DNA from: Ignavibacteriales bacterium
GTDB lineage: Bacteria; Bacteroidota; Ignavibacteria; UBA10030
Length of the DNA: 64,000 bases
Direction: 5' to 3'
Assembly: GCA_026390595.1 (NCBI GenBank)
Contig: JAPLFQ010000025.1
Coordinates: forward strand, 1 to 64,000
The notes under the pieces were generated by a model. That model made no database searches. It was given only the letters and a program-made list of their open reading frames with translations, and was not told the origin of the DNA. The position numbers and the translations under genes were made by a program. This document shows, piece after piece, positions 24,806 through 33,063 of the stretch (position 1 is the first letter of the stretch; every line of letters begins with the position of its first letter).

Positions 24806-25981
24806 ATGAAAAAAGACATCGACAATTCAGAGAACTTCTACGCTTCACTCCCGCCGGTCGAACACTTCGATGAACTCACCGATTCCAGGAACTATCGGCC
24901 GTTACCGGACAACTGGTGCCTTGCCATAGCGGACGTCGTGAATTCTACCGGTGCCATCGCTGCCGGCGAATACAAGGCGGTGAACACAGTCGGCGTCTCT
25001 GTCATCGCAGCCATCACGAACGCTCTGAAACCTCTCGACCTCCCCTATGTGTTCGGAGGGGACGGTGCACTCGTTTGCCTGCCGCTCTCAGCCTCCGGGA
25101 CAGCCGCGAAAGCCCTCGCAGCGACGGCGGCAATGGCCCTACAGAGTTTCGCACTCGAGCTTCGCGCCGCTCTTGTCCCAGCCTCGTTTCTACGCGAGCA
25201 TGGTCAGCAGCTCCTCGTTGCCCGTCAACGGGTTTCGGCGCATTATGACCAGTGCGCATTCTTTGGGGGCGGTGCCCACTATGCTGAAGAACTACTGAAA
25301 CTCGGGGAACTTCCTGATGAGTACGTCGTCAGTCCCGACGCAAATGCTGAGGCGGATTTCTCCGGTCTTGAGTGCCGCTGGAACGAGATCAAGAGTCCTG
25401 AAGAGGAAACTATAGCTGTCATCGTGCGGGCGAATGCCCCACTCGAACAAACCCTGCGTGTCTACAAGCGAGCGCTCATGAAAATCACCGAAATCTATGG
25501 AGATGCCAACGCCTGCAGACCCATCACGAAAGACCGCCTGAATGTTTCGCTTTCGGCTTTCATACTCAGACACGAAGCGCGTGTCAGGACGTGGAACCTG
25601 GACGTCACGCAAAAATTCCGTTACGGGATTCGTCAGCGACTACAGGTTGTTTTTGGATGGTTGTTCTTCTTGGCAGGCGTACGAACCGGCCGGACGCAGT
25701 GGATCAGGTACAAAGAGGATCTGGTCTGGAACACAGATTTCAGAAAATTCGATGGATATCTTCGTCTGGTTCTTGCAGGGAACAGTGCGAAACGGAAAGC
25801 GTTGGAGGAGTATCTCGATGGGCTCAGGCGGGCCGGCGAAGTGTCGTACGGTATCCACGTGTCGACGTCGGCCATCATGACATGTCTTGTGAGACAACGG
25901 CAGTATTCACACGTTCATTTCGTGGATGCCTCGGGGGGCGGATACGCGACCGCAGCCAAATGGATGAAAGAGAACGGATGA
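24806..25981 (+). CDS. DUF3095 family protein (adenylate-cyclase-like fold)
   Basis: 391 residues with the family pattern FYASLPPVEHFDELTD, YRPLPDNWCLAIADVVNST, AIAAGEYKAVNTVG and YVFGGDGALVCLP. The AIADVVNST and FGGDGA blocks resemble the metal- and nucleotide-binding parts of class III cyclases, and the family is annotated as cyclase-like; activity has not been shown to my knowledge. No signal peptide, so cytoplasmic. A purine-rich GGATGGGG precedes the ATG. It stands alone between a secreted enzyme and a small protein read from the other strand. Confidence 0.85.
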   Translation: MKKDIDNSENFYASLPPVEHFDELTDSRNYRPLPDNWCLAIADVVNSTGAIAAGEYKAVNTVGVSVIAAITNALKPLDLPYVFGGDGALVCLPLSASGTAAKALAATAAMALQSFALELRAALVPASFLREHGQQLLVARQRVSAHYDQCAFFGGGAHYAEELLKLGELPDEYVVSPDANAEADFSGLECRWNEIKSPEEETIAVIVRANAPLEQTLRVYKRALMKITEIYGDANACRPITKDRLNVSLSAFILRHEARVRTWNLDVTQKFRYGIRQRLQVVFGWLFFLAGVRTGRTQWIRYKEDLVWNTDFRKFDGYLRLVLAGNSAKRKALEEYLDGLRRAGEVSYGIHVSTSAIMTCLVRQRQYSHVHFVDASGGGYATAAKWMKENG

Positions 25982-26045
25982 AGCTTCAGAGTTCGTGAAC
26001 ATGCCCAGGTTTCAATTGACTCCCTGGCCCTGATTGACTGGTGAC

Positions 26046-26258
26046 CTATGCAGCGAAATTGGTCGCAGGCAGTTTCGCTGTCGAGAATTGAAAAACGAAG
26101 CCATCTTCCTCGACCTCCATTTCCTGATCAAGGGAGAAATACCGGCAGTCGTTGTAGTGGCACTCAGCGTCGTCCGTCCAAACATGCCGGCAATCAGGAC
26201 ACCGGTCAATTTCATTTCCAAAGACCAGCGTATGCGGTTTGAGTGTGTTATTGTTCAT
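26046..26258 (-). CDS. Small cysteine-rich (zinc-ribbon-like) protein
   Basis: About 70 residues. Four Cys are arranged CPDC ... C ... C (RCPDCRHVW and ECHYNDCRYF), a likely zinc site. ATG 26256-26258 is preceded by GGAAGGA. I do not recognise the family. Confidence 0.55.
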   Translation of the reverse strand: MNNNTLKPHTLVFGNEIDRCPDCRHVWTDDAECHYNDCRYFSLDQEMEVEEDGFVFQFSTAKLPATNFAA

Positions 26259-26322
26259 GATTCCTTCCTCCAGAATGAGCACTCTGGCTTGGCGGTGCTT
26301 CCGATGTAGACACTCCCTGTTT

Positions 26323-26730
26323 CTATTGACCCACAACCGCGAACGCGAGCTTTGCCGTCAAATTGGAAATCTGAAGCCGGCAAAGCCTTGGCTTCGTCGT
26401 CTTGAGATGTGCGATGGCAATCGTTTTGTTCGATCTGACCGTATCGGAGAAGATCGTGGCATTTGACACATCACTGACAGAAATAATCGCCTGCCCGGAC
26501 GAATAGCTGGTGGATGAAAGAGTGACAACCAGTGAATCTGAAAGAAAGCTAAGATTACTATTACTGTTGTCGGAATACCCTCTGGCATCGATACTGAAAG
26601 TGAAGCTATTCGTAGTATTCGTGATCACTGGTGAATGGAGGATATCAATCGCGATCGATGAACCCGATTGGTCCGTACACGAGCTCAGGCATAGAATCAA
26701 AACGAAAGCTAAAGAGAAGTAACCTTTCAT
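26323..26730 (-). CDS. Small putative lipoprotein
   Basis: About 135 residues. MKGYFSLAFVLILCLSSC is a lipoprotein signal with Cys in the lipobox. The rest looks like one beta-sandwich rich in Ser and Thr. The start ATG 26728-26730 has GAGGGAG upstream. No family recognised. Confidence 0.65.
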   Translation of the reverse strand: MKGYFSLAFVLILCLSSCTDQSGSSIAIDILHSPVITNTTNSFTFSIDARGYSDNSNSNLSFLSDSLVVTLSSTSYSSGQAIISVSDVSNATIFSDTVRSNKTIAIAHLKTTKPRLCRLQISNLTAKLAFAVVGQ

Positions 26731-26862
26731 CGTCCGCTCCCTCTGTTGCACCGCTGGTGATTCCAGCTCACATCTGACGTAACCGCCAACGAAACCGTGT
26801 ACAGATCCCCTCCGCAGACCGTTGATGTCCACGCGAGCGAAAGGGACCAGCAAGATCCCGCT

Positions 26863-27150
26863 TCACCGGATGAAGCAATACCACATGGCGGTTGTCATGA
26901 CCCCCTCAACAACTCCCTGGATTGCCTTCTTCACGACCGATAGTGAAGCGACCCTCTTGTCGGACGCATCGTAGATATCCGAGCCGCGCACACTCATCAT
27001 TTTCCTGTCTTGAAGGTCGAAGAGAGTATCCCCCCGGAGCGTACCAACTCGTTGATTGGCATTGTCAAAGAGACTTTCCCCCATTGACTTTGCAATGAGA
27101 TGAAAGTTTGAATCGTAAAGTCCTGAACCAGACATTTGATAGTGACTCAT
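26863..27150 (-). CDS. 4-fold beta flower-like small protein
   Basis: 95 residues. Four consecutive repeats of about 16 residues can be lined up: GLYDSNFHLIAKSMG, ESLFDNANQRVGTLRG, DTLFDLQDRKMMSVRG and SDIYDASDKRVASLSV. The (L/I)(Y/F)D ... G spacing matches the proteins called 4-fold beta flower. A hydrophobic C-terminal segment follows. Function unknown. Confidence 0.55.
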   Translation of the reverse strand: MSHYQMSGSGLYDSNFHLIAKSMGESLFDNANQRVGTLRGDTLFDLQDRKMMSVRGSDIYDASDKRVASLSVVKKAIQGVVEGVMTTAMWYCFIR

Positions 27151-27248
27151 TTGAAGTCCTGTATCCTTTCGGTGTATTCAAGCATGATATACCCGCCAAA
27201 GCCGACAAGGTTGTGAGGATTGCCTTGATCTGCGTGCTGAAGAGCAAA

Positions 27249-27725
27249 TCAATGATTCTGTTGTTTTTCCCCGTTGTCACGGTCGGGACGTTCCTTTTTC
27301 CCGGAATACTTGGGATCGCGGCTGTCGCGAATCACCGGTTGATCCTTTTTCCCCTTGTATGCTTTGTATTCTGCTCTATGACTCTCATTGTATCGATAAG
27401 GCTTGTCTTCGTTGATTACCACTTTATATGAGCGGTATGGATCATAGGTTGCGTAGCCGGGCGGCAGCGACGCGCCATATCTCCAATAAGACCCGTCCCA
27501 ATAGATATACTGTCGTTCGGCAACAGAGTAGTAGCAGTCTATATCCGGAAAGTAATAGTAATCCGCGCGATCGTACCCTGTCGGTCCCCAAAGAGGCTGG
27601 TCGATGATGTTGACGCTGACAGTTCCATACATGAGTCCCATGCCAGCACAACCCAGGGTGGAGATCGCAATTCCCGCAAATATCGCAGCACAAAGCAAAA
27701 AGAAACCGAGCTTAGATTTGTTCAT
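27249..27725 (-). CDS. Putative lipoprotein with aromatic YYYFPDID region
   Basis: About 158 residues. The N-terminal signal (LLCAAIFAGIAISTLGC) ends in a lipobox-like Cys. A Tyr-rich middle (YYYFPDIDCYYSVAERQYIY and WDGSYWRYGASLPPGY) resembles small envelope proteins seen across Bacteroidota. The tail is very basic and acidic (KGKKDQPVIRDSRDPKYSGK). A start at 27743 is also possible. Confidence 0.6.
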   Translation of the reverse strand: MNKSKLGFFLLCAAIFAGIAISTLGCAGMGLMYGTVSVNIIDQPLWGPTGYDRADYYYFPDIDCYYSVAERQYIYWDGSYWRYGASLPPGYATYDPYRSYKVVINEDKPYRYNESHRAEYKAYKGKKDQPVIRDSRDPKYSGKKERPDRDNGEKQQNH

Positions 27726-27767
27726 ACCAGAATGTCCTTTCATGACGCCTGACGAACTCATGTCCAA

Positions 27768-28113
27768 CTGTGGTGCTTTCTTTTCCAGCCGGGATCTGTA
27801 GAGACAACCGGAGGGAAAAGAGAGGGCTGGGTCATCGTCTGTCTTGAACTGTACCCTCTATGAGTTACCAAAGAGATTAGTGAAACGTAATAGCACAAAG
27901 GGATGGAAAGGGGATTAATCCCGAACGCGGGCATGATCGCAGGCCTTCATCAGTTTAGGCCCCGGAGTGCTGCGGAACGCTGGTCACTGTTCCTTAAAAG
28001 GGGACGGACCGTCGAATTCCCGGCAGGAACGGAAGGAATCTGACGGATGAAGGGAGCCTAACGCGTTGAACGAAGAAGAGAAATCTGGGGAGTTCGGATG
28101 GGCAGCCCGAAAC
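27768..28113. other. Intergenic stretch without a credible gene
   Basis: No ORF with domain support, tRNA or clear terminator seen. Confidence 0.5.
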
Positions 28114-28755
28114 TCAGGCTTTTGTATGGTGTTTGAACTTGGGGCCTTTGAAATAGTAGTGGAGAAATATCCCCAGATAAGCAACGCCGAAGAGGTAGCC
28201 GCCGATAACATCTGTGGCCCAATGAGCGCCAAGATAAATCCGGGAGATTGAGACACTGAGGACTAAGAAGGCGGAAAAGAGGCCAACGCAAATTCTCCAA
28301 AACGAAGTAATGGTCTTGTCGACGATCATTACCGCTATGAGAAAACCAAACAGCACGACATAATGAACAACATGTCCACTGGGGAAACCGCTCTCGGTAA
28401 AAGGCGCAAGCACCCTGGCAACTTCCAATGATGGCCGCGGGCGATCGATCACTATCTTCACCAACACATTGCATAGATCCGGGATGATGACAGAGAGAGT
28501 GAACGCAGCCTCTCGCTTCCGATTGGTGAGAAAGAAGAGCAATGCAGGTACAAAGATCGAAAGAAATACACCGGCAGCATCGCCAAAAATGCTGATGAAT
28601 CTCATCAAGAGCGTCGGATCCCAGCTCCTTCGTTTCTGTATCGCCCGTGTAATCTCGAGATCGAATGATGAAGCCGGATTCAGTACAACAAAAACCGTCA
28701 GCCCAATGATACTGATCACGATGAAGGCATACAGAGCCAGCAAACGCTTATTCAA
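28114..28755 (-). CDS. PAP2-family membrane phosphatase
   Basis: 213 residues with about six TM helices. All three phosphatase motifs are present: KIVIDRPRP, SGFPSGH and SRIYLGAHWATDV. It likely dephosphorylates phosphatidate, PGP or undecaprenyl diphosphate at the membrane. The start overlaps the end of the lipid kinase gene by 8 bp, so the two are translated from one mRNA and may act on the same lipids. Confidence 0.9.
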   Translation of the reverse strand: MNKRLLALYAFIVISIIGLTVFVVLNPASSFDLEITRAIQKRRSWDPTLLMRFISIFGDAAGVFLSIFVPALLFFLTNRKREAAFTLSVIIPDLCNVLVKIVIDRPRPSLEVARVLAPFTESGFPSGHVVHYVVLFGFLIAVMIVDKTITSFWRICVGLFSAFLVLSVSISRIYLGAHWATDVIGGYLFGVAYLGIFLHYYFKGPKFKHHTKA

Positions 28756-29665
28756 CAGAGTTCCCCTTCTTGTTGGGAACTAACACATTGATCGCCCCTG
28801 GAATGACAGTAATATGAAAAGAACTCTGGTTCAACATCTCGCCATCGCATTGGACTGTCTGTTTTGGGCTTGAGGAAACCCTGATATCTCTCCCTTGCCA
28901 GTGCGCTACCAACTCCACATTGTGCGGACGTTCCCGCTTGAGCAGCGTTACTGCCATCAGCTTCAACAGACCTAGATTTGCTTTGCGGACAACAACGACA
29001 TCCAGAAATCCATCACTGACATCAATATGCTTGTCGTACGATATCCTGCTGAATCCAAGATTTCCCGTGTTCGATATCAAGCATGTGAAGCCCTTCACTT
29101 TGTGTTCTTGTCCGTCGATTACCAGGTGATAGATGGCTCTCTTGGACTTTCTAAAAGCCGCTGCTGCTGACAGAAAATAGGAGAAGATGCCCATCCTGTT
29201 CTTGCTCTCACGGTTCGCCCCCTTGACCAGGTCCGCCCCAAATCCAAAGCTCATTGCTGTGATAAAATAGCGCGTATCGAACTGTCCAACATCAATAGCT
29301 CTCATTGTCTGCGGAACCTGACTGATGAGGGCGCAGGCTTCTCTAAGATCAGCGGGTATGCCAAGTTCCGTGGCCATGACATTGGCAGACCCGCCGGGCA
29401 GAATAATCAACGGAATTTCTGATCCAATGAGGCCGCTAACCGCTTCCATCAGCGTGCCGTCACCGCCGTACACGGCGAGGGCATCCATTCGTTCGCTGAT
29501 GGCAGCCTTCGCAAACCGGATCGCATCCCCCGCTTCGTGGGTAATTGATGCATGCCACTTGATACCAGCCTCTTTCATGGACGCATTGATGGTAGGCAAC
29601 ATGGACTCGTCTTTTCCGGCGGCTGGATTGATGATGACGCGGATGTTTCTTATTGTTTTTTCCAT
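28748..29665 (-). CDS. Diacylglycerol kinase-like lipid kinase (DAGK catalytic family)
   Basis: 305 residues. IINPAAGKDES, AVYGGDGTLMEAVSGL and LPGGSANVMATELGIP are the nucleotide- and lipid-binding motifs of the DagK/YegS/sphingosine-kinase group. Cytosolic, acting at the inner leaflet. It overlaps the phosphatase genes on both sides (16 bp and 8 bp). With the PAP2 enzyme it would form a phosphorylation/dephosphorylation pair on diacylglycerol-type lipids; the true substrate cannot be read from sequence. Confidence 0.9.
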   Translation of the reverse strand: MEKTIRNIRVIINPAAGKDESMLPTINASMKEAGIKWHASITHEAGDAIRFAKAAISERMDALAVYGGDGTLMEAVSGLIGSEIPLIILPGGSANVMATELGIPADLREACALISQVPQTMRAIDVGQFDTRYFITAMSFGFGADLVKGANRESKNRMGIFSYFLSAAAAFRKSKRAIYHLVIDGQEHKVKGFTCLISNTGNLGFSRISYDKHIDVSDGFLDVVVVRKANLGLLKLMAVTLLKRERPHNVELVAHWQGRDIRVSSSPKQTVQCDGEMLNQSSFHITVIPGAINVLVPNKKGNSVE

Positions 29666-30120
29666 CGCGATTCTCGTTTCTGCCAGTATCGTTCAAAGGC
29701 TTTGATCTGCCTTCGGATATACCAGCGTCTTGGATCGGCTATCTTTCGGGCGGTGGTCAACAGGTCGGTCGCCTGTTCGACGGTATGCCCCATGCTGATA
29801 AGGATGGCGGCTGCCATTGCAACGCTTCGCCGTTTCCCCTCCATGCAGAATACCAGCACCTTGCCCTTGTCCTGGATGATTGGCAATGCGGCCTCGACTC
29901 CCACGAGCAGTTTTTTGACCGTGATGGGAGTAAGAAACGTATCATAGGTTTTGACCCACAAAGTCTTGAAGGGGGGACGTGTATAAATCTCGTCAGGCGG
30001 CAGTTGACCAATCATGGAGATGATCAGGTTGAAACTGAGCACCTTCAATTCGTCGGCATGTTCCTTCCCGACTCTGGAACCCACGTAGAGATAGTCGGTA
30101 ATCCTCGATATGTCTATCAT
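29650..30120 (-). CDS. Dual-specificity phosphatase-like protein
   Basis: 156 residues. The N-terminus (ISRITDYLYVGSRVGKEHAD) and P-loop VFCMEGKRRSVAMAA (Cys-x5-Arg) mark the DSP/PTP fold. The His that usually precedes the catalytic Cys is Phe here. It is the first gene of the three-gene operon running to 28114. DSP-like enzymes can act on PGP or phosphoinositide-like lipids as well as on proteins, which would fit its neighbours. Confidence 0.82.
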   Translation of the reverse strand: MIDISRITDYLYVGSRVGKEHADELKVLSFNLIISMIGQLPPDEIYTRPPFKTLWVKTYDTFLTPITVKKLLVGVEAALPIIQDKGKVLVFCMEGKRRSVAMAAAILISMGHTVEQATDLLTTARKIADPRRWYIRRQIKAFERYWQKRESRWKKQ

Positions 30121-30928
30121 CTTGTTTGAATGTTATTTTACTGCCGCTACAGGGGACGTTTTTTCTTCGGATTGTCACTGTAATTGCTCTTTCTCAAAGC
30201 TGGAACAGTCCCCTCTGTGCGGTTGCTTGTGTGAGTGGGAGAGGGGATGGAAGGGGTGTGTGCCTTACTTTTTGCAGCTTGCCGGTCAAGAGCACACACC
30301 CCTCTCTCGCCCCACGAGCCAACGCTCGAGAGGGGACGCTAAACTCGTTGGATAGTAATTGCCAATGATCGTTCTCAAAGTGTGGGCAACCCCGCTGTAG
30401 CACTTATTTCGAATACCTCCTCGCGCCCCTTCAAGTATAGAATGCAACCGCGAGAGCGCAAAGAACCGCAAAGAAAACATCTCGATAGAAATCATTTCAA
30501 AAACTCTCTTGTCGTCTCTTTGCGGTCTTGCCTGCCCCGAAGCTCTTTTTCGGGGGCGGTTAGATACAACCGCGACGGGCGCAAAGCAAAATGGGGAGAA
30601 CCGGTTGGATTAATTCCCCGAATGTTGTCCGTGAAGATGGATGCGTTACATGAACAAGGTAACGAGATCGATGACCAAATGACAACGAACAGCGGGGGAG
30701 ATCCTCTCTATTAAGGATTAACCCTCTTTTCGTCCTTTCGGGCGATTACGATTCAAAGCAATCATCGGTATGTTCTAATACATTGTGCTGTGTGTTTTGT
30801 CCATAGTTGTGTTGTTGCCTTTGCTCCTCCGTGATCAGACAGAATGACAAATGATCGCGAAGACCTTTATTTTGAAGCCAGCAAGACATAGAACGGATCC
30901 GCCGCACGATCGTGATACATAGGAATGT
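30121..30928. other. Long intergenic region with nested inverted repeats
   Basis: No credible gene. GGGGTGTGTGC (30253-30263) pairs perfectly with GCACACACCCC (30292-30302). CCGCAAAG-type inverted repeats lie at 30463-30529, and a GC-rich hairpin GCCCCGAA/TTCGGGGGC at 30534-30557. The region looks like a pile-up of small repeat elements. Confidence 0.6.
30463..30529. repeat. Inverted-repeat element with ACCGCAAAG ends
   Basis: GAACCGCAAAGAA at the left and CTCTTTGCGGTCTT at the right are imperfect inverted repeats. A further CAACCGCGA ... GCGCAAAG copy lies near 30567-30586. Confidence 0.5.
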
Positions 30929-32200
30929 ATGAACCTGGAACGTGGCAGCAGAAAGCATCTGTGTACCGGTAGGTTACGAAACCTTCGCGGGCCGCCCCGT
31001 CTGATCCGTGTGGAATGGATCGCAGGGGCTATTCTCTTCCTGTTCTTTAGCCGTGCGCCGGGCGCTTTGGCTCAGGTGGACACCATGCACGCCTTCTACC
31101 CGCTCGGGAAGGGAAACGCCTGGGTATACCGTGACTTTTCGTACTTCGCGAGCGAAGCAGCAGACACTATATCCGCTTCGATCCTCGGTGATACAACGTT
31201 CCAGGGAAGATCGTATGCGGTCACGCACAGGCTTTCGCACCGCTATCAGAGTTCGGCACTGACCTTCGAACGAATTGACTCAAGCGGTGATGTCTATAGG
31301 TTCGATACCTACTATGGGACTCCGCAGCTCTGGTATCGATTGAGTGATATTTCGCGAACAGTCTGGCAGCGTGGAACCATGAACGTGCGATTCGATTCAT
31401 CAACATACCGGATGGTGCTTGGCAGGCGAGCCCATGTCCTCTTTGTCAATTTCTACAGTCCAGTAGACAGTGCATTTGCGCATTCAACGATTCAGGAACA
31501 ACTGGCCGAGGGCATTGGACTTATTGGTGCCTTGTGGCCTGAGGGGTCCTCGCGGAGTCTTCTCGGCGCCAAAATAAATGGCATCAGTTATCCAGGAGAA
31601 CCGCCGGCACTCATCTCCCCGGCTGACAGTGCAATCAACGTCTCTGCTAGTCCGATGCTCCGATGGATTCCAACTGTGGGAGCAACTTACTATGTCGTCC
31701 AGGTCTCCCCATACACTTCGTCGTTTATGACGTTTGTATTCGATGACACAACCTCGGCCAGCTCTCAAGTCGTAGGCCCTTTGAATTACGGGACCAAATA
31801 TTACTGGCATGTTTCCGCAGTCTCCAACGGCGTTCGGGGGGCGTGGTCGCAGGCGAGGCAATTTACGGTGGGTCAAACAAGTTCGGTTGAACCAGCAGAC
31901 AATTCGATACCAGCACAATTCGGATTGGGTCAGAATTACCCCAACCCCTTTAATCCAACGACGGCGATCAGCTATCGGCTGTCAGCCGTCGGATTGGTGA
32001 CACTGAAAGTATTTGACGTTCTCGGCAAAGAGGTTTCCACACTCGTGAATGAAATAGGCCAACCGGGTGTCTACAAAGTGCAGTGGGATGGTTCTGGGAT
32101 GCCCAGCGGAATCTACTTCTACCGACTGCAAGCTGGAGATGCCTCGACAGGCTCAGCACGAGGGTTGTTGGAGGCGAAGAAAATGATCTTGCTCAGGTGA
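30929..32200 (+). CDS. Secreted protein with FN3-like domain and T9SS tail
   Basis: 423 residues. A long basic n-region leads to a signal helix (WIAGAILFLFFSRAPGALAQ). A region of about 180 residues that I do not recognise follows, then an FN3-like fold (PALISPADSAINVSASPMLR ... KYYWHVSAV). The type A T9SS sorting domain has GQNYPNPFNPTTAISYRL and AKKMILLR. The sorting domain carries an in-frame insertion DASTGSARG from a dispersed repeat (32138-32164) and 7-bp repeats at 31967-31994. The ATG has AGGA 5 nt upstream; GTG 31010 would give a tighter signal peptide. Confidence 0.8.
   Translation: MNLERGSRKHLCTGRLRNLRGPPRLIRVEWIAGAILFLFFSRAPGALAQVDTMHAFYPLGKGNAWVYRDFSYFASEAADTISASILGDTTFQGRSYAVTHRLSHRYQSSALTFERIDSSGDVYRFDTYYGTPQLWYRLSDISRTVWQRGTMNVRFDSSTYRMVLGRRAHVLFVNFYSPVDSAFAHSTIQEQLAEGIGLIGALWPEGSSRSLLGAKINGISYPGEPPALISPADSAINVSASPMLRWIPTVGATYYVVQVSPYTSSFMTFVFDDTTSASSQVVGPLNYGTKYYWHVSAVSNGVRGAWSQARQFTVGQTSSVEPADNSIPAQFGLGQNYPNPFNPTTAISYRLSAVGLVTLKVFDVLGKEVSTLVNEIGQPGVYKVQWDGSGMPSGIYFYRLQAGDASTGSARGLLEAKKMILLR
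31967..31994. repeat. 7-bp tandem array inside a T9SS sorting domain
   Basis: ATCAGCT, ATCGGCT, GTCAGCC and GTCGGAT, at the same place in the sorting domain as the array at 24484. Confidence 0.7.
32138..32164. repeat. Dispersed repeat CTCGACAGGCTCAGCACGAG inserted in frame
   Basis: A 27-bp insert relative to other sorting domains. It encodes DASTGSARG and is nearly the same as 39937-39963. Confidence 0.75.
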
Positions 32201-32266
32201 GTTTGCCACGCCATGCTGAATAAACGTAGGCTGTCACCGCTTTCGCAGCAACACAGGTGTTATCAT

Positions 32267-32905
32267 ATGAAACTGTCGATATCAATCGTAACTCTCTTTA
32301 CGATCTGTGTTCTGATCAGCGCACAAACGCAGGCGCAGGTTAATCACAAACCCGTCTTCGTTTCTCATCGTCCGGTATTCGCAGACACAAGATTCCTACC
32401 GATCAGATTCTCTGTCAGCGCCTATGACCCTGACGGTGATGGTCTTACCTTCACTTGGAAGCAAAACAGCTCTATCGTTCAGTCTGGAAGTGACAGCTCT
32501 TATCTTCTCTTGTCCGCCCCAGACCCACACGGCTCGGCAGTTACCATCATCTGTGTCTTTTCAGATCCCGGTGGCTTAAGTGATTCGACGTACTGGAGGC
32601 TCCTCCCACCCGACTTAGTCTCTGACCAGCACGTCATACCGAGTCAACTTGAGCTTGCTCAGAACTACCCCAATCCATTCAACCCGAGCACAACAATCAG
32701 CTACTCGGTTCCAAGGAGCACGATGGTTTTAGTCAGGATATTCAACGCCCTTGGCCAAGAAGTTGCGCTGCTCGTCAATGACCTGAAGGAAGCTGGCACT
32801 TATCAACTGCGGTGGAATGCTTCCAACGTCCGAAGCGGCACATACTTCTATCGACTGCAGGTCGAGGAATTCGTGCAAACTAAGAAAATGCTCCTGCTCA
32901 GATAG
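32267..32905 (+). CDS. Small secreted Ig/PKD-like protein with T9SS tail
   Basis: About 212 residues. Signal peptide LSISIVTLFTICVLISAQTQ; one domain with SAYDPDGDGLTFTWKQN, typical of PKD/cadherin-like beta-sandwiches; then the type A sorting domain AQNYPNPFNPSTTISYSV ... TYFYRLQVEEF ... TKKMLLLR. ATG 32267 is preferred to ATG 32213 because the signal peptide starts there and AGGTG lies upstream. Its sorting-domain DNA is almost the same as that of the gene at 35449. Confidence 0.82.
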   Translation: MKLSISIVTLFTICVLISAQTQAQVNHKPVFVSHRPVFADTRFLPIRFSVSAYDPDGDGLTFTWKQNSSIVQSGSDSSYLLLSAPDPHGSAVTIICVFSDPGGLSDSTYWRLLPPDLVSDQHVIPSQLELAQNYPNPFNPSTTISYSVPRSTMVLVRIFNALGQEVALLVNDLKEAGTYQLRWNASNVRSGTYFYRLQVEEFVQTKKMLLLR

Positions 32906-33063
32906 AAGTTCTGACCAGGCTTGGCTAGATGTCATTCGTGACCGTTTTCGATTCAGCGATCATCATTAGTTCTCATCGGCTCAAACTTGTTTGTGGATAT
33001 TTATTCTGTGGAGGTCTTCCCTTAAACGAACGGCTGATATACAGAGAGGATGTTGGTTATAAA

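Noticed and set aside
30382-30714. 110-codon open frame
   Set aside because: It runs through inverted repeats and hairpins, and has no domain or ribosome site.
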